The notes: generated from the sequence alone by a model not told the origin. A stretch of DNA of 64,000 nucleotides from Pseudomonas sp. R-28-1W-6 (GCF_009799925.1 NZ_WELK01000003.1:1-64000), one strand, 5' to 3'. Positions 43,585 to 57,056 are shown, counted from the stretch's first letter. Made by a program: numbers and translations.

Positions 43585-45978
43585 ATGACCAACACCGCCC
43601 CCCTGACCCGCTTCGACCTGCCGATCGCCGGCATGACCTGCGCCAGTTGCGCCGGGCGCATCGAGCGAGCCCTCGGCAAACTGCCGGGCGTACACCAAGC
43701 CAGCGTCAACCTGGCCATCGAGCGGGCCCAGGTCGAGGCGCCGGCGGGCAGCCTGCCCGGGCTGATCGAGGCGGTGCAGCAGGCCGGCTACTCGGTGCCG
43801 GTGCAGACCCTCGAACTGAGCCTGGGCGGCATGACCTGCGCCAGCTGCGCCGCACGCATCGAGCGGGCCCTGGGCAAGGTCGCCGGGGTGCGTGCGGTCA
43901 GCGTCAACCTGGCCAGCGAGCGGGCCCGCATCGAACTGCTGCAGGGCACCGCCGTCGCCAGCCTGATTGCCGCGGTGCAAGCCGCCGGCTACTCGGCGCA
44001 CCCGCTCGACAGCACGCCGCCGGCCGACCCGCAGGTCGCCCTGCGTCGCGAACGCCTGGCCGTGCTGCTGGCCATGCTGCTGGCCGCCCCGCTGGTGGTG
44101 CCGATGCTGGCCGAGTGGTTCGGCCTGCACTGGATGCTGCCGGCCTGGGTGCAGTTCGCCCTGGCCACGCCGGTGCAGTTCATCCTCGGCGCGCGCTTCT
44201 ATGGCGCCGCCTGGAAGGCCGTGCGCGCCGGCAGCGGCAACATGGACCTGCTGGTGGCCCTGGGCACCAGCGCCGGCTACGGCCTGAGCCTGTACCTGTG
44301 GGCCACGGCGCAGCACCACGTGCCGCACCTGTATTTCGAGGCTTCGGCGGTGGTCATCGCCCTGGTCCTGCTCGGCAAGTACCTGGAAAGCCGCGCCAAG
44401 CGCCAGACCAGCGCGGCCATCCGCGCCCTCGAGGCCCTGCGCCCGGAGCGCGCGGTGCGCCTGCGCGACGAGCGCGAGGAAGAAGTGGCGATCAGCCAGC
44501 TGCGCCTGGCCGACCTGGTGGTGGTCAAGCCCGGCGAGCGTTTCCCGGTCGACGGCGAGGTCATCGACGGCCACAGCCAGGCCGACGAGGCGCTGATCAG
44601 CGGCGAGAGCCTGCCGGTGAGCAAGGCCCCCGGCGACCGGGTCACCGGCGGCGCGATCAATGGCGAGGGGCGCCTCGTGGTGCGCACCACCGCGCTGGGC
44701 GGGGAAACCGTGCTGGCGCGCATCATCCGCCTGGTCGAGGACGCCCAGGCGGCCAAGGCACCGATCCAGAAACTGGTGGACCGGGTCAGCGCGGTGTTCG
44801 TCCCGGCGGTGCTGCTGATCGCCGCGCTGACCCTGGCCGGCTGGCTGCTGGCCGGCGCCGGGGTGGAGCAGGCGCTGATCAACGCCGTAGCGGTGCTGGT
44901 GATCGCCTGCCCCTGCGCCCTCGGCCTGGCCACCCCGGCGGCGATCATGGCCGGCACCGGCGTGGCGGCGCGCCACGGCATCCTGATCAAGGATGCCGAA
45001 GCCCTGGAACTGGCGCACAGGGTCGGCGTGGTGGCCTTCGACAAGACCGGCACCCTCACCTCCGGGCAGCCGCATATCGTCCACCTGGCCGCCGTGGCCG
45101 GTGACGAAGACCAACTGCTGCGCCTGGCCGGCGCCCTGCAGCAGGGCAGCGAACACCCGCTGGCGCATGCCGTGCTGCAGGCCGCCAGCGCCCGCCAGCT
45201 GCGCTTGCCGAGCGTGAGCGGCAGCCAGGCCCTGAGCGGTCGTGGCACCCAGGGCCGGGTGGAGGACCGCCTGCTGGCCCTGGGCAACCAGCGCCTGCTC
45301 GAGGAACTGGGCCTGCACGGCCCGCTGCAGGCGACCGCCGCCGAGTGGGAAGCCGAGGGCCGCACCCTGTCCTGGCTGCTGGAATGCGCGCCGCAACCGC
45401 GCGTGCTCGGCCTGCTGGCCTTCGGCGACAGCCTCAAGCCGGGGGCCGGCGAGGCGATCGCCGCCCTGCGCGCCCGCGGCATCCACAGCCACCTGATCAG
45501 CGGCGACAACGCCGGCAGCGCCAATGCCGTGGGCCGCGCCCTGGGCATCGACCAGGTGCACGCCCAGGTGCTGCCGGCGGACAAGGCCGCGCATATCGCC
45601 GCACTCAAGCAGGGCGGCGCGGTGGTGGCGATGGTCGGCGACGGCATCAACGACGCCCCGGCACTGGCCGCCGCCGATGTCGGCATCGCCATGGGCGGCG
45701 GCACCGACGTGGCCATGCACGCGGCCGGCATCACCCTGATGCGCGGCGACCCGCGCCTGGTGCCGGCGGCCCTGGAAATCAGCCGGCGCACCTGGCGCAA
45801 GATCCAGCAGAACCTGTTCTGGGCCTTCATCTACAACCTGGTGGGCATTCCGCTGGCAGCCGCAGGGTTGCTCAACCCGATGGTCGCCGGCGCGGCCATG
45901 GCCCTGTCCAGCGTCAGCGTGGTGAGCAACGCCCTGCTGCTGAAACGCTGGCGGCCGAGCGAGGAGCAACAGCCATGA
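43585..45978 (+). CDS. copA: Cu(I)-exporting P1B-type ATPase
   Basis: A 797-residue inner-membrane copper pump. Two N-terminal metal-binding domains carry GMTCASC (near residues 12-18 and 80-86). Eight transmembrane helices include the copper-site motif CPC in [15 protein letters not shown]. The actuator shows SGESLPVSK, the phosphorylation site is [10 protein letters not shown], and the hinge is [10 protein letters not shown]. Lengths and order are standard for CopA with two HMA domains. It shares four bases with cueR (ATGA overlap) and is preceded by a CueR-type promoter. Confidence 0.96.
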   Translation: MTNTAPLTRFDLPIAGMTCASCAGRIERALGKLPGVHQASVNLAIERAQVEAPAGSLPGLIEAVQQAGYSVPVQTLELSLGGMTCASCAARIERALGKVAGVRAVSVNLASERARIELLQGTAVASLIAAVQAAGYSAHPLDSTPPADPQVALRRERLAVLLAMLLAAPLVVPMLAEWFGLHWMLPAWVQFALATPVQFILGARFYGAAWKAVRAGSGNMDLLVALGTSAGYGLSLYLWATAQHHVPHLYFEASAVVIALVLLGKYLESRAKRQTSAAIRALEALRPERAVRLRDEREEEVAISQLRLADLVVVKPGERFPVDGEVIDGHSQADEALISGESLPVSKAPGDRVTGGAINGEGRLVVRTTALGGETVLARIIRLVEDAQAAKAPIQKLVDRVSAVFVPAVLLIAALTLAGWLLAGAGVEQALINAVAVLVIACPCALGLATPAAIMAGTGVAARHGILIKDAEALELAHRVGVVAFDKTGTLTSGQPHIVHLAAVAGDEDQLLRLAGALQQGSEHPLAHAVLQAASARQLRLPSVSGSQALSGRGTQGRVEDRLLALGNQRLLEELGLHGPLQATAAEWEAEGRTLSWLLECAPQPRVLGLLAFGDSLKPGAGEAIAALRARGIHSHLISGDNAGSANAVGRALGIDQVHAQVLPADKAAHIAALKQGGAVVAMVGDGINDAPALAAADVGIAMGGGTDVAMHAAGITLMRGDPRLVPAALEISRRTWRKIQQNLFWAFIYNLVGIPLAAAGLLNPMVAGAAMALSSVSVVSNALLLKRWRPSEEQQP

Positions 45979-46379
45979 ATATCGGCCAGGCCGCCCGGCA
46001 ATCCGGGCTCAGCGCCAAGATGATCCGCTACTACGAGTCGATCGGCCTGCTCAGGCCGGCCGGGCGCAGCGACAGTGGCTACCGCCTGTACGGCGAGCAG
46101 GACCTGCATGTGCTGGCCTTCATCAAGCGCTCGCGCGACCTGGGCTTCTCCCTGGAGGAAGTCGGCAAGCTGCTGACCCTGTGGCAGGACCGTGGGCGCG
46201 CCAGCGCCGACGTGAAGGCCCTGGCGCTGGGCCATATCGACACGCTGAACCGCAAGATCGCCGAGCTGAGCGCCCTGCGCGACACCCTTGGCGAGCTGGT
46301 GCAGCACTGCCAGGGCGACCATCGGCCGGATTGCCCGATTCTCAGGGACCTGGAATCGGGCTGCTGCCAGAAAGGATAA
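45975..46379 (+). CDS. cueR: CueR, copper-responsive MerR-family activator
   Basis: A 134-residue MerR regulator. The helix-turn-helix [20 protein letters not shown] and the wing are at the N-terminus, then a dimerisation helix. The metal-binding loop near the C-terminus has two cysteines, [12 protein letters not shown], as in CueR (C-x7-C), and a second Cys pair ends the protein (SGCCQKG). These features mark a Cu(I)/Ag(I) sensor, not MerR or ZntR. It overlaps copA by four bases. Confidence 0.93.
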   Translation: MNIGQAARQSGLSAKMIRYYESIGLLRPAGRSDSGYRLYGEQDLHVLAFIKRSRDLGFSLEEVGKLLTLWQDRGRASADVKALALGHIDTLNRKIAELSALRDTLGELVQHCQGDHRPDCPILRDLESGCCQKG

Positions 46380-46388
46380 GCCGGCGAA

Positions 46389-46853
46389 TCAGGCCTGGGA
46401 TTGCAGATAGTTCTGCAGGCCCACCCGGTCGATCAGGCCGAGCTGCTGCTCCAGCCAGTAGGCGTGGTCTTCCTCGGTGTCCTTGAGCTGCAGGGCGAGG
46501 ATGTCGCGGCTGACATAGTCCTGGTGCAGCTCGCACAGGGTGATGCCCTTGCTCAGCGCCTCGCGCACCTCGTATTCCAGCCGGAGGTCGGCGCGCAGCA
46601 TGTCCGGCACGCTGGCGCCGGGCTGGATGGCCTTGGGCGTCATGTCCGGGGTCGCCTCGAGGAACAGGATGCGCTTGAGCAGGGCATCGGCGTGTTCGGT
46701 CTCCTCCTGCATCTCGTGGTTGAGCCGTTCGTAGAGCTTGTCGAAGCCCCAGTCCTGGTACATCCGCGAATGCAGGAAATACTGGTCGCGGGCAGCGAGC
46801 TCACCGCGCAACAGGTCTTTCAGGTATTCGATGACTTCAGCCTGGCCTTGCAT
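46389..46853 (-). CDS. ftnA: Bacterial ferritin of the FtnA/BfrA type
   Basis: A 154-residue four-helix iron-storage subunit. The ferroxidase ligands are conserved: Glu18 ([10 protein letters not shown]), Glu51, His54 (ETEHAD), Glu in YEVREAL, Glu in [10 protein letters not shown] and the following His. The haem-ligand methionine of bacterioferritin (position 52 in E. coli Bfr) is Thr here, as in the P. aeruginosa protein first named BfrA and later shown to be the haem-less ferritin FtnA. Start ATG 46851-46853 gives [11 protein letters not shown]. It converges with cueR, nine bases apart. Confidence 0.88.
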   Translation of the reverse strand: MQGQAEVIEYLKDLLRGELAARDQYFLHSRMYQDWGFDKLYERLNHEMQEETEHADALLKRILFLEATPDMTPKAIQPGASVPDMLRADLRLEYEVREALSKGITLCELHQDYVSRDILALQLKDTEEDHAYWLEQQLGLIDRVGLQNYLQSQA

Positions 46854-46998
46854 GGGAGGTGTCCTTGAAAACATGACGGATCAGAGGGACAAGCTTCGAC
46901 CCCCTTGGCCCAATGGTCAAGAACCCGCCGGCAGCGAAAGACGCCCCGCACGCGCCCTGCGGGACGCACCAACGGCATGGCTGGCGCGGCGATTCAGG

Positions 46999-47898
46999 TC
47001 ATGGCTTGGCCGGGTCGACGGGCACCCGAGCACCCCGCCCGAACAACCCGGCCGGCAGCACGGTGATGGCCAGCCCGCCGAACACCAGGGCACAGGCCAG
47101 CCAGCCGGCGGCGGTCAGGGCCTCGCCCAGCAGCAGCCAGCCGGCCAGCAGCCCGGACACCGGCACCGCCAGGGCGAACGGGGTGACCTGGCTGGCCGGG
47201 TAGCGGCGCAGCAGGAAACTCCAGATGGCGAAGCCCACCGTGGTGGCGAGGAAGGCGATGTACAGCAGCGCGCCGATCCCCGCCCAGCTGGCCTGGCTCA
47301 GCGCCGTGGCGATCGCCTGCGGGCCTTCGAACAGATAAGACAGCCCCAGCAGCGGCAACGGCGGCACCAGGCTGACCCAGCAGATCAGGCGCAGCATGTC
47401 GGTCGCCCCGGAACGCTTGGTGGCGATATTGGCGCAGGCCCAGGCCAGCGCAGCGGCGACCACCAGGGCGAAGGCCAGCAGGCTGTCGCCCAGCGGCCGC
47501 TGGGCGCCGATCAGCAGCAGGCCGCCGGCCGCCAGCAGCAGGCCGAGCAAGGCGCGCCGGCTGGGGCGCTCGCCGAGCAGCACGGCGGCGATCAGCACGG
47601 TGAAGAACACCTGGCTCTGCAGCACCAGCGACGACAGCCCGGCCGGCATGCCCAGGTGCATGCCGACGAACAGCAGGCCGAACTTGATCACCCCCAGCAG
47701 CAGGCCGATCTGCACGATGCGCCACAGCGGCGCCGGCATCGGGCCGCGCAGGAACAGCAGCGGCAGCGCCGCCAGGGCGAACCGCAGGGCGCAGAACAGC
47801 AGCGGCGGGAAGTCCGCCAGGCCGAGCTTGATCACCACGAAGTTGATGCCCCAGATCAGGGTGACCAGCAGGGCCAGGCAGATATGCGACGGGGTCAT
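46999..47898 (-). CDS. eamA: EamA-type transporter (O-acetylserine/cysteine exporter homologue)
   Basis: A 299-residue DMT-superfamily exporter with ten helices in two EamA repeats. ALLVTLIWGINFVVIKLGL opens the first; GMPAGLSSLVLQSQVFFTVLI and LAWACANIATKR are close to E. coli EamA (YdeD), which exports cysteine-pathway metabolites. The start ATG 47896-47898 follows GGAG; an extension to 47928 adds ten non-hydrophobic residues. It lies downstream of a palindromic repeat and runs alone. Confidence 0.82.
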   Translation of the reverse strand: MTPSHICLALLVTLIWGINFVVIKLGLADFPPLLFCALRFALAALPLLFLRGPMPAPLWRIVQIGLLLGVIKFGLLFVGMHLGMPAGLSSLVLQSQVFFTVLIAAVLLGERPSRRALLGLLLAAGGLLLIGAQRPLGDSLLAFALVVAAALAWACANIATKRSGATDMLRLICWVSLVPPLPLLGLSYLFEGPQAIATALSQASWAGIGALLYIAFLATTVGFAIWSFLLRRYPASQVTPFALAVPVSGLLAGWLLLGEALTAAGWLACALVFGGLAITVLPAGLFGRGARVPVDPAKP

Positions 47899-47988
47899 GG
47901 CGGGGCTCCGAAGAAACTCTGCGCACACTAGCAGCTGATCGGCCGGTTTTCCCGGTACAGTTGCCGAGCAACAGCACGCAAAACCGTC

Positions 47989-48052
47989 GTAGGGTGCGCC
48001 GTGCGCACCAATGCCCGCCCGGGGGCCTGGCGGTACGCACGGCGCACCCTAC
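47989..48052. repeat. GTAGGGTG palindromic repeat
   Basis: Perfect 17-bp arms GTAGGGTGCGCCGTGCG and CGCACGGCGCACCCTAC around a 30-base middle. Same family as 56994-57056. It lies between eamA and the RIO kinase gene, on whose far side a terminator follows. I recall this sequence as common in intergenic DNA of many pseudomonads. Confidence 0.8.
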
Positions 48053-48072
48053 ACGGACACACCAGCAAGAAA

Positions 48073-48097
48073 AACGCCCGCTACTCGGCGGGCGTTT
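48073..48097 (-). terminator. Terminator of the RIO kinase gene
   Basis: AACGCCCGC/GCGGGCGTT, 9 bp with a 7-base loop, followed on the minus strand by TTTTTCTT. It sits 14 bases after the stop codon. Confidence 0.75.
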
Positions 48098-48110
48098 GCA
48101 TGTGCAGCAA

Positions 48111-48998
48111 TCAGCTGGCCCAGGGCGGCGGTGGCGGCTCGTCGCGCGCCGCATCCTCGGCGTTGCGCAGGGCCTCCAGGCGCGCCTGCTCGGCCAGGGC
48201 GGCCTTGATCTCGCGCATCACCGCCTCGACGTCGGCCTCTTCCTCCGGCTCGTCGAACTCGCCGGTCAGCACGCTTTGCGGGGTCAGCTTGCCGGCCTCG
48301 AACAGCGCCCACATCTCCTTGGCGTACTTGGTGTAGAGCAGCTCGGGGGCGAACTGGCCGAAGTATTCGGCCATGTTGCGCACATCGCGCTCGAGCATGC
48401 TGAAGGCATGGTTGTTCGCCGCGGCGTCCACCGCCTGCGGCAGGTCGATGATCACCGGGCCGTCCGGGCCGAGCAGCACGTTAAACTCGGAAAGGTCGCC
48501 ATGGACCAGGCCGGCGCACAGCATCTTGACGATCTCGCCTATCATGAAGGCGTGGAGTTCGCGGGCATCTTCGGGCAACAGGTCGACATCGTTGAGGCGC
48601 GGCGCGACATCGCCGCCGCCATCGCCAACCAGCTCCATGAGCAGCACGCCGTCCATGTAGTCGAAGGGCGTGGGCACCCGCACACCGGCGGCGGCCAGGC
48701 GGAACAGGGCGGCCACTTCGGCGTTCTGCCAGGCCTCTTCCTGCTCCTTGCGGCCGTGCTTGCTGCCCTTGGCCATGGCCCGGGCGTCGCGGCTGTTGCG
48801 GGTCTTGCGGCCTTCCTGGTATTCGGCGGCCTGGCGGAAGCCGCGCTTGTTGGCCTCCTTGTAGACCTTGGCGCAGCGCAATTCGCTGCCGCAGCGCACG
48901 ACATAGACGGCGGCTTCCTTGCCGCTCATCAGCGGGCGGATCACCTCGTCGATCAAACCATCTTCAAGCACGGGTTCCAGGCGTTTCGGGGTCTTCAT
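48111..48998 (-). CDS. RIO1-family atypical serine/threonine protein kinase
   Basis: A 295-residue RIO kinase. ATP-binding Lys region: GKEAAVYVVRCGSELRCAKV. Flexible loop with basic residues (RGFRQAAEYQEGRKTRNSR). Catalytic loop VHGDLSEFNVLL, and metal-binding IIDLPQAVD in place of DFG. The acidic C-terminal tail has Pro-rich DEPPPPPWAS. In bacteria these kinases are found in Pseudomonas and relatives; substrates are unknown. It is close in plan to PA4780 of P. aeruginosa, by memory. Confidence 0.88.
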   Translation of the reverse strand: MKTPKRLEPVLEDGLIDEVIRPLMSGKEAAVYVVRCGSELRCAKVYKEANKRGFRQAAEYQEGRKTRNSRDARAMAKGSKHGRKEQEEAWQNAEVAALFRLAAAGVRVPTPFDYMDGVLLMELVGDGGGDVAPRLNDVDLLPEDARELHAFMIGEIVKMLCAGLVHGDLSEFNVLLGPDGPVIIDLPQAVDAAANNHAFSMLERDVRNMAEYFGQFAPELLYTKYAKEMWALFEAGKLTPQSVLTGEFDEPEEEADVEAVMREIKAALAEQARLEALRNAEDAARDEPPPPPWAS

Positions 48999-49075
48999 TG
49001 CGCGGGCTTAGGGTCCTGTCGAAAAGGCGGCGTGAAAGCCTGTCGTTATACGGCAATCCGGCGTTTTCGCCCAGA

Positions 49076-49963
49076 TTAGCGAGCCAGCAGGCTACGCCGC
49101 AGGGCCTCGATGGCATAGCGTACCTTGGCCGGCTGGGCGTCGCGCCGCGGGGTGACCAGATGAATGCCGAGCGGTGCCGCCTGCCAGGCCGGCAGCAGCG
49201 CCAGCAGCTCGCCGCGGGCCAGCAGTTCGCGGATCTCCGGCTCCGGCTGCAGGGACACGCCCATGCCGGCCAGGGTGAACTGGCGCACCGAGAGGATGTT
49301 GTTGCACGCCACCCGGCTCTCGATGCGCAGGCGCTGCACCGCGCCGCCCGGGCCATGCAGGGTCACCTGTTGCCAGCGGTCGGTGTTCAGGCTGAGCCAG
49401 TCCAGGCCGGGCAACTGTTCCGGCCCCTCGATCGGGCCGCAGCGCGCCAGGTAGGCCGGGGCGGCGCACAGCAGCATGCGCCAGTCGGCCACGTGGCGGG
49501 CCACCAGGCTGGAATCCTCCTGCTGACCGACGCGGATGGCCAGGTCGATGCGCTGCTCGATCAGGTCGATCAGCTCGTCGTGGAAGAACAGCCGCAGGCT
49601 CAGCTTGGGATGGGCGCGCAGCAGCGGCGCCAGCGCCTCGCTGAGCAGGCGCCCGGGCAGGCCCACCGGCGCGGCGATGCGCAACTCGCCCACCGGCGCA
49701 TCGCGCAGTTCGGCCAGGCGCTGCTCGGCCTGCTGGGCCAGGGCCAGCACCTGGGCGCAACTCTCGTAGAAACTGGCGCCGGCCTCGCTCAGGGTCAGCT
49801 TGCGCGTGGTGCGGTGCAGCAGGCTGACCTGGGTGAGTTCCTCCAGCTTGCGGATCTGCTGGCTGACGGCCGAGGGGGTCATGCCCAGGACCTCGGCGGC
49901 CGCGACCATGGAGCCCTTGTCGACCACCGTGGCGAACAGCGCCATGCGCTTGAGCTGTTCCAT
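49076..49963 (-). CDS. LysR-family transcriptional regulator
   Basis: A 295-residue LTTR. Winged helix near residues 4-62: ALFATVVDKGSMVAAAEVLG, then SAVSQQIRKLEE. The effector domain starts near residue 88 (GELRIAAPVGLPGRLLSEAL). It belongs to the CrgA/DmlR-like group. It faces a NAD(P)-binding oxidoreductase gene with a strong palindrome at 49965-49981 directly before its start, a standard arrangement for controlling the divergent gene and itself. Effector unknown. Confidence 0.88.
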   Translation of the reverse strand: MEQLKRMALFATVVDKGSMVAAAEVLGMTPSAVSQQIRKLEELTQVSLLHRTTRKLTLSEAGASFYESCAQVLALAQQAEQRLAELRDAPVGELRIAAPVGLPGRLLSEALAPLLRAHPKLSLRLFFHDELIDLIEQRIDLAIRVGQQEDSSLVARHVADWRMLLCAAPAYLARCGPIEGPEQLPGLDWLSLNTDRWQQVTLHGPGGAVQRLRIESRVACNNILSVRQFTLAGMGVSLQPEPEIRELLARGELLALLPAWQAAPLGIHLVTPRRDAQPAKVRYAIEALRRSLLAR

Positions 49964-49964
49964 T

Positions 49965-49981
49965 ATTAAGCCCTGCTTAAT
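49965..49981. promoter_or_regulatory. Probable LysR operator: ATTAAG-N5-CTTAAT
   Basis: A perfect 6-bp inverted repeat with a 5-base spacer one base from the regulator's ATG; a second partial TTAAG-type site (GATTAAGG) follows at about 49992. The position suits autorepression plus control of the gene at 50063. Confidence 0.6.
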
Positions 49982-50062
49982 TGTCTAAGCCGATTAAGGC
50001 GCTTTTTCTCGGCTTTATCCAGCGGTGATTATGCATCTACCCCCACTCACCGAGGATGCCCC

Positions 50063-50704
50063 ATGAAACTCGCCCTGATCGGCGCCACCGGCTATGTCGG
50101 CGCGGCCCTGCTCGAAGAAGCCCTCAGCCGCGGCCACCAGGTCACCGCCCTGGTCCGCAACCCGCAGAAGCTGCCGCAGCACCCGCTGCTCACCGCCGTG
50201 CAGGCCGACGTGCATGACGTGGCCACGCTGAGCAACCAGCTGCGCGGCCATGATGCCGTGCTCAGCGCCTTCAACCCCGGCTGGGGCAGCGCCGATATCC
50301 GCGAGCAGTACATCGCCGGCAGCCAGGCCATCGTCGCCGCCACCAAGGCCGCCGGCGTCGCGCGCCTGCTGGTGGTCGGCGGTGCCGGCAGCCTGTATGT
50401 GGCGCCGGGCCTGCAGCTGATCGACACACCAAACTTCCCCGCCGAGTACAAGGAAGGCGCCGAGGGCGCGCGCCAGCTGCTCAACCAGTTGCGCGAAGAA
50501 CAGCAGCTGCAGTGGACCTTCCTCTCCCCCGCCGCCCTGCTGCAACCGGGGCCGCGCACCGGGCACTTCCGCCTCGGCGGCGAGCAGCTGCTGATGAACG
50601 GCGACGCGCCCGCGCAGATCTCGGTGGCCGACCTGGCGGTGGCCCTGCTCGATGAGACCGAGCAGCCGCAGTTCATCCGCCAGCGCTTCACCGTGGCGTA
50701 TTGA
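50063..50704 (+). CDS. NAD(P)-binding oxidoreductase, atypical SDR (NmrA/YwnB-like)
   Basis: A 213-residue Rossmann protein. Dinucleotide motif GATGYVGAALLEEAL (residues 7-21), then LVRNPQK for NADP discrimination and QADVHDVATL. The classical SDR YxxxK is replaced by a weak form, as in the atypical flavin-reductase-like group. Probably an NAD(P)H-dependent reductase or redox sensor, divergent from and likely controlled by the LysR regulator. GAGGATGCCCC precedes the ATG. Confidence 0.82.
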   Translation: MKLALIGATGYVGAALLEEALSRGHQVTALVRNPQKLPQHPLLTAVQADVHDVATLSNQLRGHDAVLSAFNPGWGSADIREQYIAGSQAIVAATKAAGVARLLVVGGAGSLYVAPGLQLIDTPNFPAEYKEGAEGARQLLNQLREEQQLQWTFLSPAALLQPGPRTGHFRLGGEQLLMNGDAPAQISVADLAVALLDETEQPQFIRQRFTVAY

Positions 50705-50803
50705 AATGAGCAGAGGCGCGGCCGCCGGGTGCGCCGGCCAACCCCCTGCCCCAACACCCGGAAGCCACAGCCTCAGCCGCCACGAACCGACTCAGGAGAA
50801 ACC

Positions 50804-51088
50804 ATGAACCCCTGTAAACGCTCCGCCTTTGTCCCCACCCGCAACCCGGCGCGCTACATCGGCCGACTGTGCAGGCACTTCGCCCACAAGCTGCCGGTCA
50901 GCTTCGACGAGCTGCAGGGGCGCATCGAGTTCGCCTTCGGCCTCAGCACCCTGCAGGCCGACGACGAGGGCCTGACCCTGCACGTCGAAAGCAACAACCC
51001 GGCGGACCTGGAAAAACTCCAGCACGTGGTGGCCAGCCACTTCGAACGTTTCGCCTGGCAGGAGGCGCTGAGCCTGGACTGGCACTGA
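50804..51088 (+). CDS. DUF2218-family protein
   Basis: A 94-residue alpha/beta protein. It fits the DUF2218 pattern: FVPTRNPARYIGRLCRHFAH, then GRIEFAFGLSTLQADDEGL and HFERFAWQEAL, with a C-terminal DWH. Members are often found near iron-siderophore genes; none here. CAGGAG precedes the ATG at 50804. It may be read with the oxidoreductase gene 100 bases upstream. Confidence 0.75.
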   Translation: MNPCKRSAFVPTRNPARYIGRLCRHFAHKLPVSFDELQGRIEFAFGLSTLQADDEGLTLHVESNNPADLEKLQHVVASHFERFAWQEALSLDWH

Positions 51089-51136
51089 GCCGCATGGGCC
51101 TGGCGCAGAACGGCCCGGCGCAACCACCCCGCCTGT

Positions 51137-52321
51137 TCAGTCGGCTGGCAGGGTCATCTCGATGCTTTCCCCCAGCGACTCCTCCAGGCGCTGCAGCTCG
51201 CAGTGGATCGAGGCCTCATCGTCGGCCAGGCGCCCGGCGATGCCGGCGAAGGCGTCGGCCGCCTCGATGAAGGCCAGTACCACCGAGGGATCGAAGCGCG
51301 TGCCGCTGGCCGCGCTGATCTGCCTGAGCGCCTCGGCGTGGCTCACCGACTGCCGGTAGGGATGGCGGCTGGTCAGTTCCTCGTAGCAGCCGACCACGGC
51401 CATCAGCCGCGCGGCCAGGGGAATCTGCTCGCCACGCAGGCCTTGCGGGTAGCCGCTGCCGTCCCAGTGCTCGTGCTGGCTGTAGACGATGTCGCGGGCA
51501 TCGCGCAGGAAGTCGGTGCCGCTGTCCAGCTTCGACTCCGCCGCCAGCAGGGCATCGCGCCCGGCCTCGGCGTGGCGGTGCAGCAGCTGCAGGTCGGCGC
51601 CCTGCAGCGGTCCCGGGTTGAGCAGGATGCGATCGGGCAGGATCAGCTTGCCGATGCCATGCAGCAGCGCCGCCTTGCCCAGCCGGGCGATGCGTTCGCC
51701 GCCCAGTTCGGCGGCCAGGATCGGCTGCTGGCGGGCCAACGCCGCGGCCAGGGTGGCCATGTAGGGCTCGATCCGCGCCAGGTGCTTGCCGCACGGGTTG
51801 TCGCGCATCGCCGCCAGGCTGGCCATGGCCTCGATGGTCACGTCCTGCAGGCGCTGCATGTCGCGGGTGCGCCGGCGCACCTCCAGTTCCAGGTACTCGC
51901 TCTTGTCGCGCAGGAAGTCGTTGCTGGCCTTGAGCTGCAGCTGCGCCTGCACGCGGGCGAGGACGATGGGCGGGCTGATCGGCTTGGTGATGTAGTCCAC
52001 CGCGCCCAGGTCGAAGCCCTGCTGCTCGTCGGCCGACTCGCTCCTGGCGGTGAGGAACACCACCGGGATATCCGCCGTGGCCGGGTCGGCCTTGAGCCGC
52101 CGGCAGACTTCATAGCCGTCCAGCTCCGGCATCATGATGTCGAGCAGGATCAGGTCCGGCGGCGGGCTGCCGGCGGCGATGCGCAGGGCCTTGGCGCCGC
52201 TGCTGGCGACCTTGACCCGGTAGCGGCCGAGCAGCAGCTCGCTCATCAGTTGCAGATTCTCCGGCGTATCGTCCACCACCAGCACCAGAGGCTGGTCCGG
52301 CCGATCGAGCATGTCGTCCAT
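51137..52321 (-). CDS. Response regulator with degenerate HD-GYP domain
   Basis: A 394-residue protein. Receiver domain (residues 11-128) with Asp61 as phospho-acceptor ([13 protein letters not shown]) and Lys113. A coiled linker leads to an HD-GYP phosphodiesterase domain. The metal-binding HD pair reads HG (221-222, in [13 protein letters not shown]). The GYP signature ([18 protein letters not shown], 285-302) is intact. Loss of this Asp should weaken or abolish c-di-GMP hydrolysis. It follows the BvgS-like kinase gene by 13 bases, so the two are probably a pair. The ATG (52319-52321) has GGGAG six bases upstream. Confidence 0.88.
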   Translation of the reverse strand: MDDMLDRPDQPLVLVVDDTPENLQLMSELLLGRYRVKVASSGAKALRIAAGSPPPDLILLDIMMPELDGYEVCRRLKADPATADIPVVFLTARSESADEQQGFDLGAVDYITKPISPPIVLARVQAQLQLKASNDFLRDKSEYLELEVRRRTRDMQRLQDVTIEAMASLAAMRDNPCGKHLARIEPYMATLAAALARQQPILAAELGGERIARLGKAALLHGIGKLILPDRILLNPGPLQGADLQLLHRHAEAGRDALLAAESKLDSGTDFLRDARDIVYSQHEHWDGSGYPQGLRGEQIPLAARLMAVVGCYEELTSRHPYRQSVSHAEALRQISAASGTRFDPSVVLAFIEAADAFAGIAGRLADDEASIHCELQRLEESLGESIEMTLPAD

Positions 52322-52334
52322 TTGCCGCTCCCCA

Positions 52335-55844
<3,510 letters not shown>

Positions 55845-55965
55845 GGGCATCCTCCTTGCGCATAACGGACTCGCTCAGCTTAGCCAGTGCTTTGAAAGTC
55901 AGATGTGCATTGGCAGCACCGGCCGGCGGGCCGACAATCAGCCCATGCTTATTGAGGACAGCGCC

Positions 55966-56997
55966 ATGCCCGATCCCGACCGCTGCTGGCAAGCCGTCTG
56001 CGAGCGCGATGCCGCGCAGGACGGCCGCTTCGTCTTCGCCGTGCGCAGCACCGGCATCTACTGCCGGCCGAGCTGCCCGGCGCGCCGGCCTAAACGCGAG
56101 AACGTCAGCTTCCACGCCGATGCCGGCGCGGCCGAGGCGGCCGGCTTTCGCCCGTGCCGGCGCTGCTCGCCCCGGGGGCAGAGCCCGGCCGAGCAGCTCG
56201 ATGCCCTGGTGATCACCGCCTGCCGGCTGCTGGAGTGCAGCGAACAGTCCCTGAGCCTGGACCAGCTGGCGGCGCGCATCGGCCTGTCCGCCTCGCACCT
56301 GGCCCGCGCGTTCAAGGCGCGCACCGGCCTGACGCCGCGGGCCTGGGCCGCGGCGCGGCGGCGCGAACGCCTGGACGCCGGCCTGGCCCAGGCCGGCTCG
56401 GTGTTGCAGGCGGCGCTGGACGCCGGCTACTCCGGCCCCCGCGCGCTGTACCAGCAGGCCGGCGCGCTGAGCCCGGCGCAGCGCCGCCGGCAGGGCGCCG
56501 GGGAAGCCCTGCGCTACGCCATCGCCCCCTGCCCGCTGGGTCTGCTGCTGCTCGCTGCCAGCGCGAAAGGCGCCTGCGCCCTGCTGTTCGGCGACGACGA
56601 GGCCGGCCTGCTCGGCGAGCTGGGTCAACGCTTCGCCGCCGCCGAGCTGCGCCGCGACCAGGCCGGCCTGCAGCCCTGGCTGGCCGCCGTGGTCGCGCAG
56701 ATCGAGGAACCGGCGCGCGCCGCCCGGCTGCCGCTGGACCTGCGCGGCACCGCCTTCCAGCAGCAGGTGTGGCAGGCCCTGTGCGACATTCCCGCGGGGC
56801 AGACGCGGCGCTACGGCGAACTGGCCGCGCAGCTCGGCAGCCACCCCCGCGCCGTGGCTCGTGCCTGCGCCAGCAACCCGCTGGGCCTGCTGGTGCCCTG
56901 CCACCGGGTGGTCGGTGCCGGCGGCAGCCTGACCGGCTACCGCTGGGGCGTGCCGCGCAAGGCCGCGCTGCTGCAGAAGGAGGGCGCCGAGTCGTAG
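55966..56997 (+). CDS. ada: Ada, bifunctional DNA methylphosphotriester/O6-alkylguanine methyltransferase and regulator
   Basis: A 343-residue alkylation-response protein. The N-terminal zinc domain has Cys33, Cys37, Cys64 and Cys67 (GIYCRPSC, FRPCRRC); Cys33 would accept the methyl group from phosphotriesters. An AraC-type helix-turn-helix domain follows (LGLSASHLARAFKARTGLTP-type stretch). The C-terminal O6-methylguanine methyltransferase has the active Cys312 in LVPCHRV. ATG 55966 has GAGGA eight bases upstream. The stop codon TAG lies in the left arm of a palindromic repeat, so the last residues may derive from insertion. Confidence 0.92.
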   Translation: MPDPDRCWQAVCERDAAQDGRFVFAVRSTGIYCRPSCPARRPKRENVSFHADAGAAEAAGFRPCRRCSPRGQSPAEQLDALVITACRLLECSEQSLSLDQLAARIGLSASHLARAFKARTGLTPRAWAAARRRERLDAGLAQAGSVLQAALDAGYSGPRALYQQAGALSPAQRRRQGAGEALRYAIAPCPLGLLLLAASAKGACALLFGDDEAGLLGELGQRFAAAELRRDQAGLQPWLAAVVAQIEEPARAARLPLDLRGTAFQQQVWQALCDIPAGQTRRYGELAAQLGSHPRAVARACASNPLGLLVPCHRVVGAGGSLTGYRWGVPRKAALLQKEGAES

Positions 56998-57056
56998 GGT
57001 GCGCCGCGCGCACCACAGGCCACGTGCGGAACTCTGCTGCGCACGGCGCACCCTAC
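56994..57056. repeat. GTAGGGTG palindromic repeat overlapping the ada stop codon
   Basis: Arms GTAGGGTGCGCCGCGCG and CGCACGGCGCACCCTAC (one mismatch) around a 29-base middle. Same family as 47989-48052. The ada stop TAG is bases 56995-56997, i.e. inside the left arm. Confidence 0.8.
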
